From contig JACPPF010000034.1 in NCBI GenBank assembly GCA_016191165.1, forward strand, positions 1 through 64,000: a DNA stretch of 64,000 nt, in the 5' to 3' direction. A program made the translations under genes and the position numbers. The DNA comes from Planctomycetota bacterium. GTDB taxonomy: Bacteria; Planctomycetota; Planctomycetia; Gemmatales; Gemmataceae. The notes below the pieces were generated by a model that worked only from the letters and a program-made list of their open reading frames with translations, searched no databases and was not told where the DNA came from. Below, piece after piece: positions 52,717 through 61,589 of the stretch. The stretch's first letter is position 1. The number at the start of each line of letters is the position of its first letter.

Positions 52717-55209
52717 ATGCGCGATCGTCTGCCGATTGATGGATTGCTCGACGATTTGATGGCGAGGTTGCGCGCTCACCACGCACTGGTCTTGCGCGCC
52801 CCGACCGGCGCCGGCAAGACGACACGGGTGCCACCGGCATTGCTGGACGCCAACCTGACGTCGGGCCAGATCGTCGTCCTGGAGCCGCGGCGACTCGCCG
52901 CCCGGGCCGCCGCGCGCCGCATGGCTCAGGAACGCGGGCAGAACCTTGGCGACGAGATCGGCTATCACGTGCGTTTCGACCGGCAGGCCGGGCCGCGCAC
53001 GCGCGTCATCGTCATGACGCCGGGCATCCTCTTGCGCCGGTTGCAGGACGATCCCTTTCTGGAATCGGTCGGCCTCATCGTCTTCGATGAATTCCACGAA
53101 CGCTCGCTTGACAGCGATCTCGCTCTCGGCATGGCCCACCTGATTCAAACGACCGTCCGGCCCGAATTGCGTCTCATCGTCATGTCGGCCACGCTGGCGA
53201 CGGAAAGAGTTGCCGCATACCTCGGCGATTGCCCGGTCGTGACCAGTGAAGGCCGATTGCATCCGGTCGAGTTGACCTATGAGCCGCGCTCGCTGCAACA
53301 GCCCTGGCCGATCGCGGCGGCGCAGGCGATCGAGCGCTTGCTGCCGCGAACGCCGGGCGATATCCTCTGCTTCCTGCCCGGCATGAATGAGATTCGCCAG
53401 ACGGCGCGAGCCCTTTCGGACGTGGCTTCAGTCGAGAACGTGCTCGTACTGCCCTTGCACGGCGACTTGTCGGCCGAGGACCAGGATCGCGCGTTGACGA
53501 TCCAGGATCGGCGGCGGGTGGTGTTGGCGACGAACGTCGCGGAGACATCGGTGACCGTGGAGGGCGTGACCGGTGTCGTTGATACCGGCCTGGCGCGGAT
53601 GCAGATGTTCGACGCCTCCGTCGGCATGGATCGCCTGGAACTCACGCCAATTGCGCGCGATGCCGCCGATCAACGCGCCGGCCGCGCGGGTCGCACCAGG
53701 CCCGGCGTCTGCGTGCGTCTATGGACCGAGGCGTCCCATTCGCAGCGTGCGAGTCAAACCTTGCCCGAGATTCGGCGGGTTGACCTCGCCGGCGCGGCGC
53801 TGCAACTTTTGACGTGTGGCGAAACGGACGTGCGCGCGTTCCCCTGGCTCGAAGCACCGCGCGACGAAGCCGTGCAGCAAGCGTTGTCCCTCTTGCAACG
53901 GCTCGGCGCCACGGAGCAGCGGAAGGTGTCGGCACTGGGCCAGGCGATGGCGCGGATGCCCGTTCATCCCCGGCTGGCCCGGATGCTGCTCGCGGGGCAG
54001 CGCATGAACCAGGCGCCGCGCATCGCTCTGGCGGCGGCGCTCCTGTCGGAGCGCGATCCATTCGTGCGCGGCACGAACCCCATGCCCCGCAAGCAACACG
54101 CCGGCAGTGCCTCCGACGTGCTCGATCGCGTGGAAGCGCTGGAAGCGTTCGAGAAGCACGGCGTCTCTTCGACGCTTGCCGGCACGTTGCAGGATGGAGC
54201 CGGTCGTTTTCTTTTGCGAGCGCGCGATCAACTCTTGCGAACCTTGCAACAAGAGGCGGGGCAGGCGCGTGTTCCAATTTCGCCTTGCGAGGACGAAGGC
54301 CTCCTGCGCGCCTTGCTGGCCGCGTTTCCGGATCGCGTCACGCGGCGGCGCGCTGGCGATCCCATGAGGGGCCTGATGGTCGGCGGCGTGGGCGTGCGGC
54401 TCGCGCCGGGCTGCGACGTTCTCGCGTCGGAACTTTTTCTCTGCATCGATGTCAATGCCGACCCGCGTGAAGCATTTGTTCGCCAGGCGTCCTCCATCGA
54501 GCGTGAGTGGCTGACCACCGAGACCCGGATCGAGATGTTCTTTGACGAAGTGAGCGAACGGATGGCGGCGCGCAAGCGCGTTTATTACGAAGATTTGCTG
54601 ATCGAAGAAAACGACGCCGCCCTGCCCCGCTCGGAAGGAGCATCGCGTCAGCTGGCCGAGGCGGCACGCACTCGCTTACCGCGCGTTCTGCCAGCGCCCG
54701 ATTCTGCGGCCGGGGCGTTTCTGGTGCGCCTGCGCTGCCTGCGCGCATGGATGCCGGAGTTGAATTTGCCCGCGTACGATGACGACGATTTGCGCGGGAT
54801 GCTACCGTGGGCGTGTGCCGGCTGTCGATCGTTCGACGAGGTGCGCAAGGCCGACTGGCTCGGCCTCCTTCAGGGCAAGCTGTCCGCCGCTCAAGCGCGG
54901 GCGGTCGAGCGCGAGGCGCCGGAGCGCGTGCAAGTTCCGAGCGGGAACCGGCTGGCACTTCAGTATGAAGTGGGTCGCCCGCCCATCTTGGCGGTGCGCA
55001 TCCAGGAAGTCTTCGGCCTGGCCGATACGCCCCGCGTCGCCGGCGGGAGAGTGCGCGTGTTATTGCATTTGCTCGCGCCGAACTATCGCCCCCAGCAGGT
55101 GACCGACGATCTCGCCAGCTTCTGGAAAAACACCTATCAGCAGGTGCGCAAGGAGCTGCGCGCCCGCTATCCAAAACACAAGTGGCCGGAGGATCCGTGG
55201 AACGGCTGA
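52717..55209 (+). CDS. hrpB: ATP-dependent RNA helicase HrpB
   Basis: An 830-aa DEAH-type helicase. Walker A is APTGAGKTT (28-36), motif II is DEFH (124-127), and SAT, motif V and the QRAGRAGRTRPG motif VI are all visible (RDAADQRAGRAGRTRPGVCVRLW). The HrpB-specific C-terminus follows (LAPGCDVLASELFLCIDVN, LHLLAPNYRPQQVTDDLASFWKNTY). The role is RNA remodelling; E. coli hrpB mutants have mild phenotypes. The ATG at 52717 has a weak site, with GGAG about 18 bp upstream. The protein is full length. Confidence 0.95.
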   Translation: MRDRLPIDGLLDDLMARLRAHHALVLRAPTGAGKTTRVPPALLDANLTSGQIVVLEPRRLAARAAARRMAQERGQNLGDEIGYHVRFDRQAGPRTRVIVMTPGILLRRLQDDPFLESVGLIVFDEFHERSLDSDLALGMAHLIQTTVRPELRLIVMSATLATERVAAYLGDCPVVTSEGRLHPVELTYEPRSLQQPWPIAAAQAIERLLPRTPGDILCFLPGMNEIRQTARALSDVASVENVLVLPLHGDLSAEDQDRALTIQDRRRVVLATNVAETSVTVEGVTGVVDTGLARMQMFDASVGMDRLELTPIARDAADQRAGRAGRTRPGVCVRLWTEASHSQRASQTLPEIRRVDLAGAALQLLTCGETDVRAFPWLEAPRDEAVQQALSLLQRLGATEQRKVSALGQAMARMPVHPRLARMLLAGQRMNQAPRIALAAALLSERDPFVRGTNPMPRKQHAGSASDVLDRVEALEAFEKHGVSSTLAGTLQDGAGRFLLRARDQLLRTLQQEAGQARVPISPCEDEGLLRALLAAFPDRVTRRRAGDPMRGLMVGGVGVRLAPGCDVLASELFLCIDVNADPREAFVRQASSIEREWLTTETRIEMFFDEVSERMAARKRVYYEDLLIEENDAALPRSEGASRQLAEAARTRLPRVLPAPDSAAGAFLVRLRCLRAWMPELNLPAYDDDDLRGMLPWACAGCRSFDEVRKADWLGLLQGKLSAAQARAVEREAPERVQVPSGNRLALQYEVGRPPILAVRIQEVFGLADTPRVAGGRVRVLLHLLAPNYRPQQVTDDLASFWKNTYQQVRKELRARYPKHKWPEDPWNG

Positions 55210-55218
55210 TTGGCTGGC

Positions 55219-55255
55219 GTCTAGCGCTCGCGTGCCGCCTCGCGGGCGCTAAACG
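55219..55255. repeat. Inverted repeat related to family C
   Basis: TCTAGCGCTCGCG pairs with CGCGGGCGCTAAACGA at the convergent ends of hrpB and the GT39-like gene. The arms resemble those at 21906-21993. Confidence 0.6.
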
Positions 55256-55262
55256 AATCCAC

Positions 55263-56939
55263 CTATTGATACCCGGCCCAGCCCAGTTCCACCATCAAGT
55301 CGAAAATCCACGGATGCCGCCACGGGCTCCATAACTGGTAGCTTACCGAAAAAACGGAGATGCCCAGAAACAATCCGCCCACCCAGCGACCAAACCGGCT
55401 TTGGCCCAGCCAGTCGGCGACCGGCAGCAAGCAGGTCAACCAGATGGGCGTGAGCCACATCAACCAGCGCAGGCCGTTCGTGTAACCGCCATAGTTATCG
55501 CTCTTGACCAGGTAAAAGCCAACGACGACGACTGTTAAAGCCAGGCCGAGGGGTTGCACGAACCAGGGAAAATCGGTAGCCTCCTTGAACAACGCTTGGC
55601 GCCAAAGGGATCTGAGGCACAGCGATCCGAGGATCATGCCGGCGAGGGAGAGCAGCCAGATCGGCGTCAACGAAAACAACCCATGATGCCCGACGAGAAC
55701 ATGGAGTGCGTAATCGACGCGTGATTCATGGTGCTTGGCCCAGTCGATGCCGAATTTCTTTTCCCCCGTGGGCGGCGGTTTCCAGTGGCTGCCTTCGTAT
55801 TCGTACCAGGCGCTGCCGAACTCGGATTGTGCCGGGCGAAGCTGCCCCATCGCCAGGTAGTTGGTTCCGAAAAACGCCGCAGCCGGAATGAGGGCGGCCG
55901 GCACGAACAACAGCAACGTCCGCCCCGGTCGCCACCAAAGAAGCAGCACAAAGCAGGCCGCCGCGAACGACAACGCCGGCATCTCCATGCTGGCCGCGAA
56001 CGCGCTGAAGAACCCTGCCGTTACGATCGCGACTCTTCCCCCCTCTCCCTCTGGGAGATGGGCCCGGGGCGAGGGTGCGCCGCCGACGCCCTCACCTTCA
56101 ACCCCTCTCCGGGCGGGGGCGGGAAGCGACATCTTGTCCCACACGCGCAGCACCGACCACCACGCCGCCATCACCGCGAACGCGCCAATCGTGTGATTGT
56201 TGAGCGTGACCAGAAACGGACTGATGAGGGTCGCAAACGCCCCGGCCGCGACGATGTAAATCTTGCCCCAGTCCGTCATTCCCCAGCGCTCGGCGATGCG
56301 CGTCAGCAGCCAAAGGTATCCCGCGAAGGGCAATGCATTGACGAGCACCAGCATCACGCGCACGACGATCGTCGGATGGTCGATCAGGCTCAGCCCGGTC
56401 ACGTTAAGGAAAATCCAGTAGACCCCGGCGAGCAACGTCGAGAGGAGCGGCGGTTTGCTGGAAAGAAACTCCAGCGTATTGGGATTGAGTACGCGATCAA
56501 TGGTCGCCCAGCCGTGCTCCTTGAATTTCGGTTTGAAGATGATCCCCGAATGGCTGCTCGGATTGGAGACATCGGTGCGAACGAGGCTGCCGGTTTGATA
56601 GAGAACGGCCGCCTGGAGCGGGTCGGTCGTCCCGAAGGCCGCGAGGGCAGAGGCGACATGGGTCGTCGGGTTGCGTTTGCCGATGACGTAGCTGTGGTCA
56701 TGGACGAGCGAGCGGATCGTCGCCCAGCGGGCGCGGTCGTTCGAGCCGAACATGGGCATCGCGTCGGGCCGGGAGGAAGGCCAGACTGGGCGGCGATCGC
56801 CTGCCTTGGCAAGGTCACGATGAAACGCCGGCTCATAGATGCGCTGCACCGACGCGATCCGCCCGCAGGCAATCGCAAAGGCGATGGCGAGGATCAGGTG
56901 ATAGATCCAGCGGCGCAATTTGGCGGGGTCGGTCGTCAT
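55263..56939 (-). CDS. Polytopic glycosyltransferase-like membrane protein (GT39/DUF-type)
   Basis: A 558-aa protein with about ten membrane helices, starting MTTDPAKLRRWIYHLILAIAFAIACG. The long first periplasmic loop and the pattern of helices resemble GT39-type polyprenyl-phosphate-sugar glycosyltransferases, but no catalytic motif is certain. A 96-bp low-complexity insertion (56036-56131) encodes PAPARRGVEGEGVGGAPSPR and more between two helices, and it looks like a palindromic repeat translated in frame. It is the last gene of a minus-strand operon after the GT2 and LPG-synthase-like genes, the natural user of a polyprenyl-phosphate sugar. Confidence 0.8.
   Translation of the reverse strand: MTTDPAKLRRWIYHLILAIAFAIACGRIASVQRIYEPAFHRDLAKAGDRRPVWPSSRPDAMPMFGSNDRARWATIRSLVHDHSYVIGKRNPTTHVASALAAFGTTDPLQAAVLYQTGSLVRTDVSNPSSHSGIIFKPKFKEHGWATIDRVLNPNTLEFLSSKPPLLSTLLAGVYWIFLNVTGLSLIDHPTIVVRVMLVLVNALPFAGYLWLLTRIAERWGMTDWGKIYIVAAGAFATLISPFLVTLNNHTIGAFAVMAAWWSVLRVWDKMSLPAPARRGVEGEGVGGAPSPRAHLPEGEGGRVAIVTAGFFSAFAASMEMPALSFAAACFVLLLWWRPGRTLLLFVPAALIPAAAFFGTNYLAMGQLRPAQSEFGSAWYEYEGSHWKPPPTGEKKFGIDWAKHHESRVDYALHVLVGHHGLFSLTPIWLLSLAGMILGSLCLRSLWRQALFKEATDFPWFVQPLGLALTVVVVGFYLVKSDNYGGYTNGLRWLMWLTPIWLTCLLPVADWLGQSRFGRWVGGLFLGISVFSVSYQLWSPWRHPWIFDLMVELGWAGYQ
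56036..56131. repeat. CCCTCTCCC-type palindrome inside the GT39-like gene
   Basis: CCCTCTCCCTCTGGGAGATGGGC followed by CCCTCACCTTCAACCCCTCTCCGGGCGGGGGCGGG is the well-known GC-rich intergenic palindrome type. It is present inside the reading frame and keeps it open, adding about 32 residues. Confidence 0.75.
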
Positions 56940-56957
56940 GGTGGTGCATGCCTCCGT

Positions 56958-57932
56958 TTAGCCACCTGCCTCGGGCGGGGATTCTGACGGCGTCGTCCGT
57001 TCCTTCACGCTGTAACTCTCCTGATCCTTGCTCAGGTACGCCGTGATCAGCTCCGCCAGGAAGCCGATCGACATCATCTGGGCGCCGATCAGCAGCGCGG
57101 CCACCGCGTAGATCAACAGCGGGCGCTTGTGCAGGGGGTCGAACCAGTCCGGCTCGACGAAACGCAACAACCATGTGATCGCCAGGTACAACATGCCAAG
57201 ATTGCCCGCCAGGAAGCTAAACAGCCCGATGCTGCCCAAAAGATGCTGCGGACGCTGGCCGAAGCCTGTAAGAAATTTTACCGTAAGAAGATCCAGGAAT
57301 CCCTTCACGAAACGGCGCACGCCGTACTTGGAGTAACCAAACTGGCGCCGGCGATGGTTGATGACGATCTCGCCGACCTTGAAGCCGCGCGCCTCGGCCA
57401 GCACCGGGATGAAGCGGTGCAGCTCCCCGTAGAGCCGAATCTCCCGGAGCACCTCCGCCCGGCAGCACTTCATGCCGCAGTTGTGGTCGTGCAGTTTCAC
57501 GCCGGTGACCCACGAGACCATGCCGTTGAAGACCCAGCTCGGCCAGGTCTTGTGCCAGGGATCGAGTCGTTTCTGTTTCCAGCCGCAGACGACATCGAAT
57601 CCCTCGCCGAGTTTGGCGAGGAAGCTGGGAATCTCCGCGGGATCGTCCTGCAGGTCGGCATCGAGCGTCATGATGATGTCACCGCGAGCCGCCGAAAAGC
57701 CAGCGGAGAGAGCCGCCGCCTTGCCGAAGTTGCGGCGAAAGCGGATGCCATGAACGTCCGGGTGGCGGTCGGCGAGCGAGCGAATCACGTTCCAGGAGTC
57801 GTCGGTGGAGCCATCGTCGATGAAGAGGACTTCCATGCCCAGGCTCGCCGCCGTTGCCACGCGGGTGAGTTCCTCGTGCAACAGCGTCAGGCTGTCTTGC
57901 TCGTTGAAGACGGGAATGACGACGGAGATCAT
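56958..57932 (-). CDS. GT2 polyprenyl-phosphate glycosyltransferase (DPM1/GtrB-like)
   Basis: A 324-aa enzyme from the ATG at 57932; an ATG at 57977 exists but lies inside a palindromic repeat. The GT2 A-fold is clear: ISVVIPVFNEQDSL, LFIDDGSTDDSW, and the DxD-type TLDADLQDDPAEIP, with HDHNCGMKCCR and an RxxYGEL-like stretch. Two C-terminal membrane helices follow (SFLAGNLGMLYLAITWLL and LIYAVAALLIGAQMMSIGFLAELI). It transfers a sugar from a nucleotide to polyprenyl phosphate. The start lies close to the stop of the upstream flippase-like gene. Confidence 0.93.
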   Translation of the reverse strand: MISVVIPVFNEQDSLTLLHEELTRVATAASLGMEVLFIDDGSTDDSWNVIRSLADRHPDVHGIRFRRNFGKAAALSAGFSAARGDIIMTLDADLQDDPAEIPSFLAKLGEGFDVVCGWKQKRLDPWHKTWPSWVFNGMVSWVTGVKLHDHNCGMKCCRAEVLREIRLYGELHRFIPVLAEARGFKVGEIVINHRRRQFGYSKYGVRRFVKGFLDLLTVKFLTGFGQRPQHLLGSIGLFSFLAGNLGMLYLAITWLLRFVEPDWFDPLHKRPLLIYAVAALLIGAQMMSIGFLAELITAYLSKDQESYSVKERTTPSESPPEAGG

Positions 57933-57944
57933 GTCGGCTTTCAC

Positions 57945-57985
57945 CCGGGGGTCACCCCCGGGAATCGCTGCGCTCATCCCGGGGC
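57945..57985. repeat. Repeat family B, copy at an operon junction
   Basis: CCCGGGGGTGACCCCCGGG (57947-57965 region) followed by AATCGCTGCGCTCATCCCGGGG. It contains the stop (57974-57976) of the LPG-synthase-like gene and an ATG (57975-57977) in frame with the GT2 gene, so codons of both genes come from the repeat. Confidence 0.75.
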
Positions 57986-58936
57986 TTGCGCGGTCGGTTC
58001 GGCAGGTTTACGCCACCACGTGGCAACCGCGAATAGCGCCTCCGCGACGATCCAATCGAGCCGCAAAAGCAGAACCGCCACGGCAATATACTGGCCCGGA
58101 CCGAAGGAGCCTAGCAGCATTCGCAACAGATATTCCCGCACGCCTAGCCCCGCCGGCGCGACGACGATCACGAACCCGGCAACGTTGGCGAAGGCGATCC
58201 CCGCCGTGCATTGTGCCCAGGTCGCGGGTGACAGGATCGGCGGATCGGGCAACACCGCTTGCAGGAGCGCCCACGTACTCAAGCCGTGCAGCCACCAGCC
58301 CGCGCTGGTCGTCAGCAAGCCCGACGCCAGCGTGACGAATCGCACCGGCGGCAGGCGATACGTTTCCATCAATTGCACGCGCGCGGTCAGCTTCGCGATG
58401 ACGAAGTTGAACACGCCAGGCAAGAGCGGAATCCCGCACAGGCCGATCAAGACCGCGCCCAGAGTAAGCGGGTGCCAGGCCAGGTCGAAGTCCACCGGCG
58501 GTTGAACGGCGTAAATCACCGCGGCCAGGATCGCGCCCGCCGCCATGCCGGTGAATACTTCGTAGAACGACGCGATCACCGACACGCCATAGGGCACGCC
58601 GCACGGATGCACCAGTTCCGAGCGAATCGCGACGGCCATCGCCTTGCCCGGCACGTATTTGCCAAGCTGCCCGACAAAGTGCGCCCGCACGGCCGTGTAG
58701 AGCGAGATCGGATACCCGAACCGCAAGAGCAAGTGCCGCCAGAACCACGCGGAGGGGAACAGCCCCGCCAGATAAAGCAGGCCCGAAGCGAGCAGCCAGC
58801 CGGGGCGAAGTTCGATTTCCGAAAGCGTCAATCGTTCCAGATCGCGGTAAAACTGCGCGCCGACGAAAAAGAGGATCACGCACGCCAGCGCCGCCTTGAC
58901 GCCGCGCATGAGCCAACGCTTCCGGTCCGGGTTCAT
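57974..58936 (-). CDS. LPG-synthase-TM-like membrane protein
   Basis: A 320-aa protein of the lysylphosphatidylglycerol synthetase transmembrane-region family (UPF0104), without the synthetase domain. Eight to ten helices are visible, with family-like patterns VGQLGKYVPGKAMAVAIRSE and the late APAGLGVREYLLRMLLGSFG. Relatives in polysaccharide operons are thought to move lipid-linked sugars or lipids across the membrane. It is the first gene of the three-gene envelope operon. Confidence 0.88.
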   Translation of the reverse strand: MNPDRKRWLMRGVKAALACVILFFVGAQFYRDLERLTLSEIELRPGWLLASGLLYLAGLFPSAWFWRHLLLRFGYPISLYTAVRAHFVGQLGKYVPGKAMAVAIRSELVHPCGVPYGVSVIASFYEVFTGMAAGAILAAVIYAVQPPVDFDLAWHPLTLGAVLIGLCGIPLLPGVFNFVIAKLTARVQLMETYRLPPVRFVTLASGLLTTSAGWWLHGLSTWALLQAVLPDPPILSPATWAQCTAGIAFANVAGFVIVVAPAGLGVREYLLRMLLGSFGPGQYIAVAVLLLRLDWIVAEALFAVATWWRKPAEPTAQAPG

Positions 58937-59117
58937 GGGGGAATTGTAGCGAAACGCACGCCTTTTCGCTCGCGTCGGGCTCAGCGCTGCCGTAAACTGA
59001 ACGCGCTGAAAGGGTGCTGGCGTGCCGATGGTCGTGTCCCGCCGCTAGCCCTTCGCAGCCCACCGCCGGGACAAGCCCGGCGGCTCGCCCTGAATTCCCA
59101 ATCAAAGGACGACGCCA

Positions 59118-60623
59118 ATGCGCATGTCAATCCACATCGCTCTCGCGCTGCTCATGCTACCCGTCGCCGCCAACGCGCAGCCCTGGTTCCGCGATGCGAC
59201 CAAGGAATACGGCCCCATCGGCGGCGGGCCGGCCGCGTTTGCCGACGTTGACGGCGACGGCTTTCCCGATCTCGTTTGCGATGGCCGAATCTACAAGAAC
59301 GACGCCGGTAAACGCTTCATCGATGTGACCAAGGATTCCGGCGTCTCTGGCTCGGGCACCGCCTGCATCGCCGACATCGATAACGACGGCAAGCCCGACA
59401 TCTATTTCTCCGGCGGGCCGGGCCGACTCTATCGCAACCTCGGCAACTTCAAGTTCGCGGACTGGACCAAGAAAGTCCCTCCCAACAAGCACGCCCGGTC
59501 CCTAGCAGCAGCGTTCGGCGATCTCGATGGCGACGGCCATGTCGATCTCTACGTCACCAACTACGAGGACTGGAAGGACAACACCTACCCCTATCCCGAC
59601 CTCCTCTTCAAAAACCGCGGCGGCGACAAGGGCTTTGAACCCTGGTGGGAAGCCAAGAACAAGGAACACATCATGGCGGGCCGCGGTGTCACGTTCTTCG
59701 ACGTCGATGGCGATGGCAAACCGGAAATCTACGTCTCCAACTACCGCCTCGGCCCCAACTTCCTCTGGTTCTTCGACAAGAAAAACATCCTCAGGGATCG
59801 GGCCGTGGAACTCGGCGCCGCGGGCAAGCTGGGACCGAACGTGCGTTATGGCAACGGCGCCGTAGTGCGCTGTTGCGGGCACACGATCGGCAGTTGTATC
59901 GCCGACTTCGACAACGACACGCACCTCGACATCCTCGTCGCCAACTTCTCGCACCCGCCCGCTTACCAGAATCGCACGCAATTCCTGCGCAACCTTCCCC
60001 CCTCTCCCCTTGCGGGAGAGGGGAAGGGGGTGAGGGGGCACAAATTCGAGGACAAAAGCGCCCTCGCCAACCTGCGCTGGCAGGAAAGCTACGCCGTCGC
60101 CGCCGCCGGGGATATCGACAACGATGGCCTGGTCGATTTCGTCCTCACCACCGTCTACCCCGGCGACAAGAGCGTCATCTACCGCAACCTCGGCGGCTGG
60201 AAATTCGCCGACATCACCAAGGAAACCGGCGTCGCCACCGCGAACACCTACCAGGCCAGCTTCGCCGACATCAATGGCGACGGTTACCTCGACCTCGTCT
60301 CCGGCGGCAAAGTCTGGATCAACACGCTCGGCAAAACCCTGAAGCACAATTACGTCAAGATCCGCCTGGAAGGCGCGGGTACATGCAACAAAAGCGCCGT
60401 CGGTTCGCGCGTCATCGTCAAGGCCGGCGGCAAAACCTTCACGCGCCAGGTCGAAGCCGGCACCGGCAGCGGCTGCCAAAACGACCTCACCCTGCACTTC
60501 GGCCTCGGCAGCGCCACCGGACCCGCCGACGTCACCATCCACTGGGCCGGCGGCGGCGTCAGCACCCAGCGCATCGATTTGAATCGCACGGTGGTGGTGC
60601 GGAAGGCGCTATTACCACGTTGA
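59118..60623 (+). CDS. Secreted FG-GAP/ASPIC-UnbV protein
   Basis: A 501-aa protein with a signal peptide (MRMSIHIALALLMLPVAANA). FG-GAP/VCBS calcium-loop repeats cover about residues 40-380: DVDGDGFPDLVCDGRIY, DIDNDGKPDIYFSG, DLDGDGHVDLYVTN, DVDGDGKPEIYVSN, DFDNDTHLDILVAN and DIDNDGLVDFVLTT. The C-terminus is an ASPIC/UnbV domain (KSAVGSRVIVKAGGKTF, LTLHFGLGSATGPADVTIHW). The protein is extracellular, probably adhesive or matrix-binding. At 59996-60039 a CCCTCTCC palindrome is translated in frame (LPPSPLAGEGKGVRG). The stop lies inside a terminator hairpin. Confidence 0.9.
   Translation: MRMSIHIALALLMLPVAANAQPWFRDATKEYGPIGGGPAAFADVDGDGFPDLVCDGRIYKNDAGKRFIDVTKDSGVSGSGTACIADIDNDGKPDIYFSGGPGRLYRNLGNFKFADWTKKVPPNKHARSLAAAFGDLDGDGHVDLYVTNYEDWKDNTYPYPDLLFKNRGGDKGFEPWWEAKNKEHIMAGRGVTFFDVDGDGKPEIYVSNYRLGPNFLWFFDKKNILRDRAVELGAAGKLGPNVRYGNGAVVRCCGHTIGSCIADFDNDTHLDILVANFSHPPAYQNRTQFLRNLPPSPLAGEGKGVRGHKFEDKSALANLRWQESYAVAAAGDIDNDGLVDFVLTTVYPGDKSVIYRNLGGWKFADITKETGVATANTYQASFADINGDGYLDLVSGGKVWINTLGKTLKHNYVKIRLEGAGTCNKSAVGSRVIVKAGGKTFTRQVEAGTGSGCQNDLTLHFGLGSATGPADVTIHWAGGGVSTQRIDLNRTVVVRKALLPR
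59996..60039. repeat. CCCTCTCC-type palindrome inside the FG-GAP gene
   Basis: TTCCCCCCTCTCCCCTTGCGGGAGAGGGGAAGG forms a hairpin and continues GGGTGAGGGGG. It lies inside the reading frame, keeps it open and adds residues PPSPLAGEGKGVRG. Confidence 0.8.
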
Positions 60624-60644
60624 AAACGTGGACCGTCTTTTTTT
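60615..60644 (+). terminator. Intrinsic terminator of the FG-GAP gene
   Basis: CCACGTT (60615-60621), loop GAA, AACGTGG (60625-60631), then a run of T (60638-60644). The gene's TGA stop (60621-60623) lies inside the hairpin. Confidence 0.75.
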
Positions 60645-60837
60645 GGATCGGGTACTGATCTGGTGAACACTTTTTTGCGCCTGATTCCGAATCCACAGAA
60701 TGATGGCACGAACGGAATCTCGCAGCAAAGGGTCCAAGCCGCAACCCGAGCGCCGGGCAATTCGCCAACCCTTGCCCTGGTCGCTACAATGGTGTGGACG
60801 AACTAGAACAACCTCCGTCCAAAAGGATGTGCTGGCC

Positions 60838-61476
60838 ATGATCGATATGTCCGCTCCGTTCCGCCTCGATCCCAAAACGCAGCGTGGGGGCAACTACGCC
60901 AGGCAACGGCAGATGACCCTGTCCGATCTCCTCATGGAGAATCGCATCATTTTTTTGGGCAGCTCGCCCGAAACCGGGTTCGATCCCGAGATCACCGACT
61001 ACATGGCCAACATCACCATTCAGCGCTTGCTCTACCTGCAATACGAGAACAAAACCCAGGAAATTCACATGTACATCAACAGCCCCGGCGGCTCGGTGTA
61101 TGCGACCCTGGCGATCTACGATACGATGCAGTTCCTCCAGTGCCCCATCGCCACTTATTGCATGGGCATCGCGGCGTCCGGCGCCGCCATTCTGCTCGCT
61201 GCCGGTTCGCCCGGCAAACGCTACGCGCTACCCAACTCCAAGGTGATGATCCATCAGCCGTGGGGCCAGGTGATGGGGCAGATCACCGACATGGAAATAC
61301 AGGCCGGCGAATTCACCAAGGACCGTCAACGGCTCAACGAGATTCTCGCCAAGCACTGCAAGCAACCCGTTGACCGCATCGCGCAGGAAACCGAGCGCGA
61401 CCACTACTTCTCCGCCATGGAGGCGAAGGAGTTCGGCCTGGTCGATGAAGTGGTGGAGAAGACCGCCGCCACCTGA
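60838..61476 (+). CDS. clpP: ATP-dependent Clp protease proteolytic subunit (first copy)
   Basis: A 212-aa ClpP from the ATG at 60838, which follows AGGA. The catalytic serine is in MGIAASGAAILLAAG and the histidine in NSKVMIHQPWG; the aspartate lies after it in [36 protein letters not shown] is the conserved oxyanion region. It forms a barrel with ClpX or ClpA to degrade unfolded or tagged proteins. A second clpP follows 113 bp downstream. Confidence 0.95.
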   Translation: MIDMSAPFRLDPKTQRGGNYARQRQMTLSDLLMENRIIFLGSSPETGFDPEITDYMANITIQRLLYLQYENKTQEIHMYINSPGGSVYATLAIYDTMQFLQCPIATYCMGIAASGAAILLAAGSPGKRYALPNSKVMIHQPWGQVMGQITDMEIQAGEFTKDRQRLNEILAKHCKQPVDRIAQETERDHYFSAMEAKEFGLVDEVVEKTAAT

Positions 61477-61589
61477 TATTTCCACGTTTCCAGGCGCCGC
61501 CTGGAGGCCAGCCAAGAAAAATTTCCTCAACTTGATTCCCCCCGGTTGCCGATCTCGAAGGAATGGAACCGGGAGGCGCGGAGAATACG

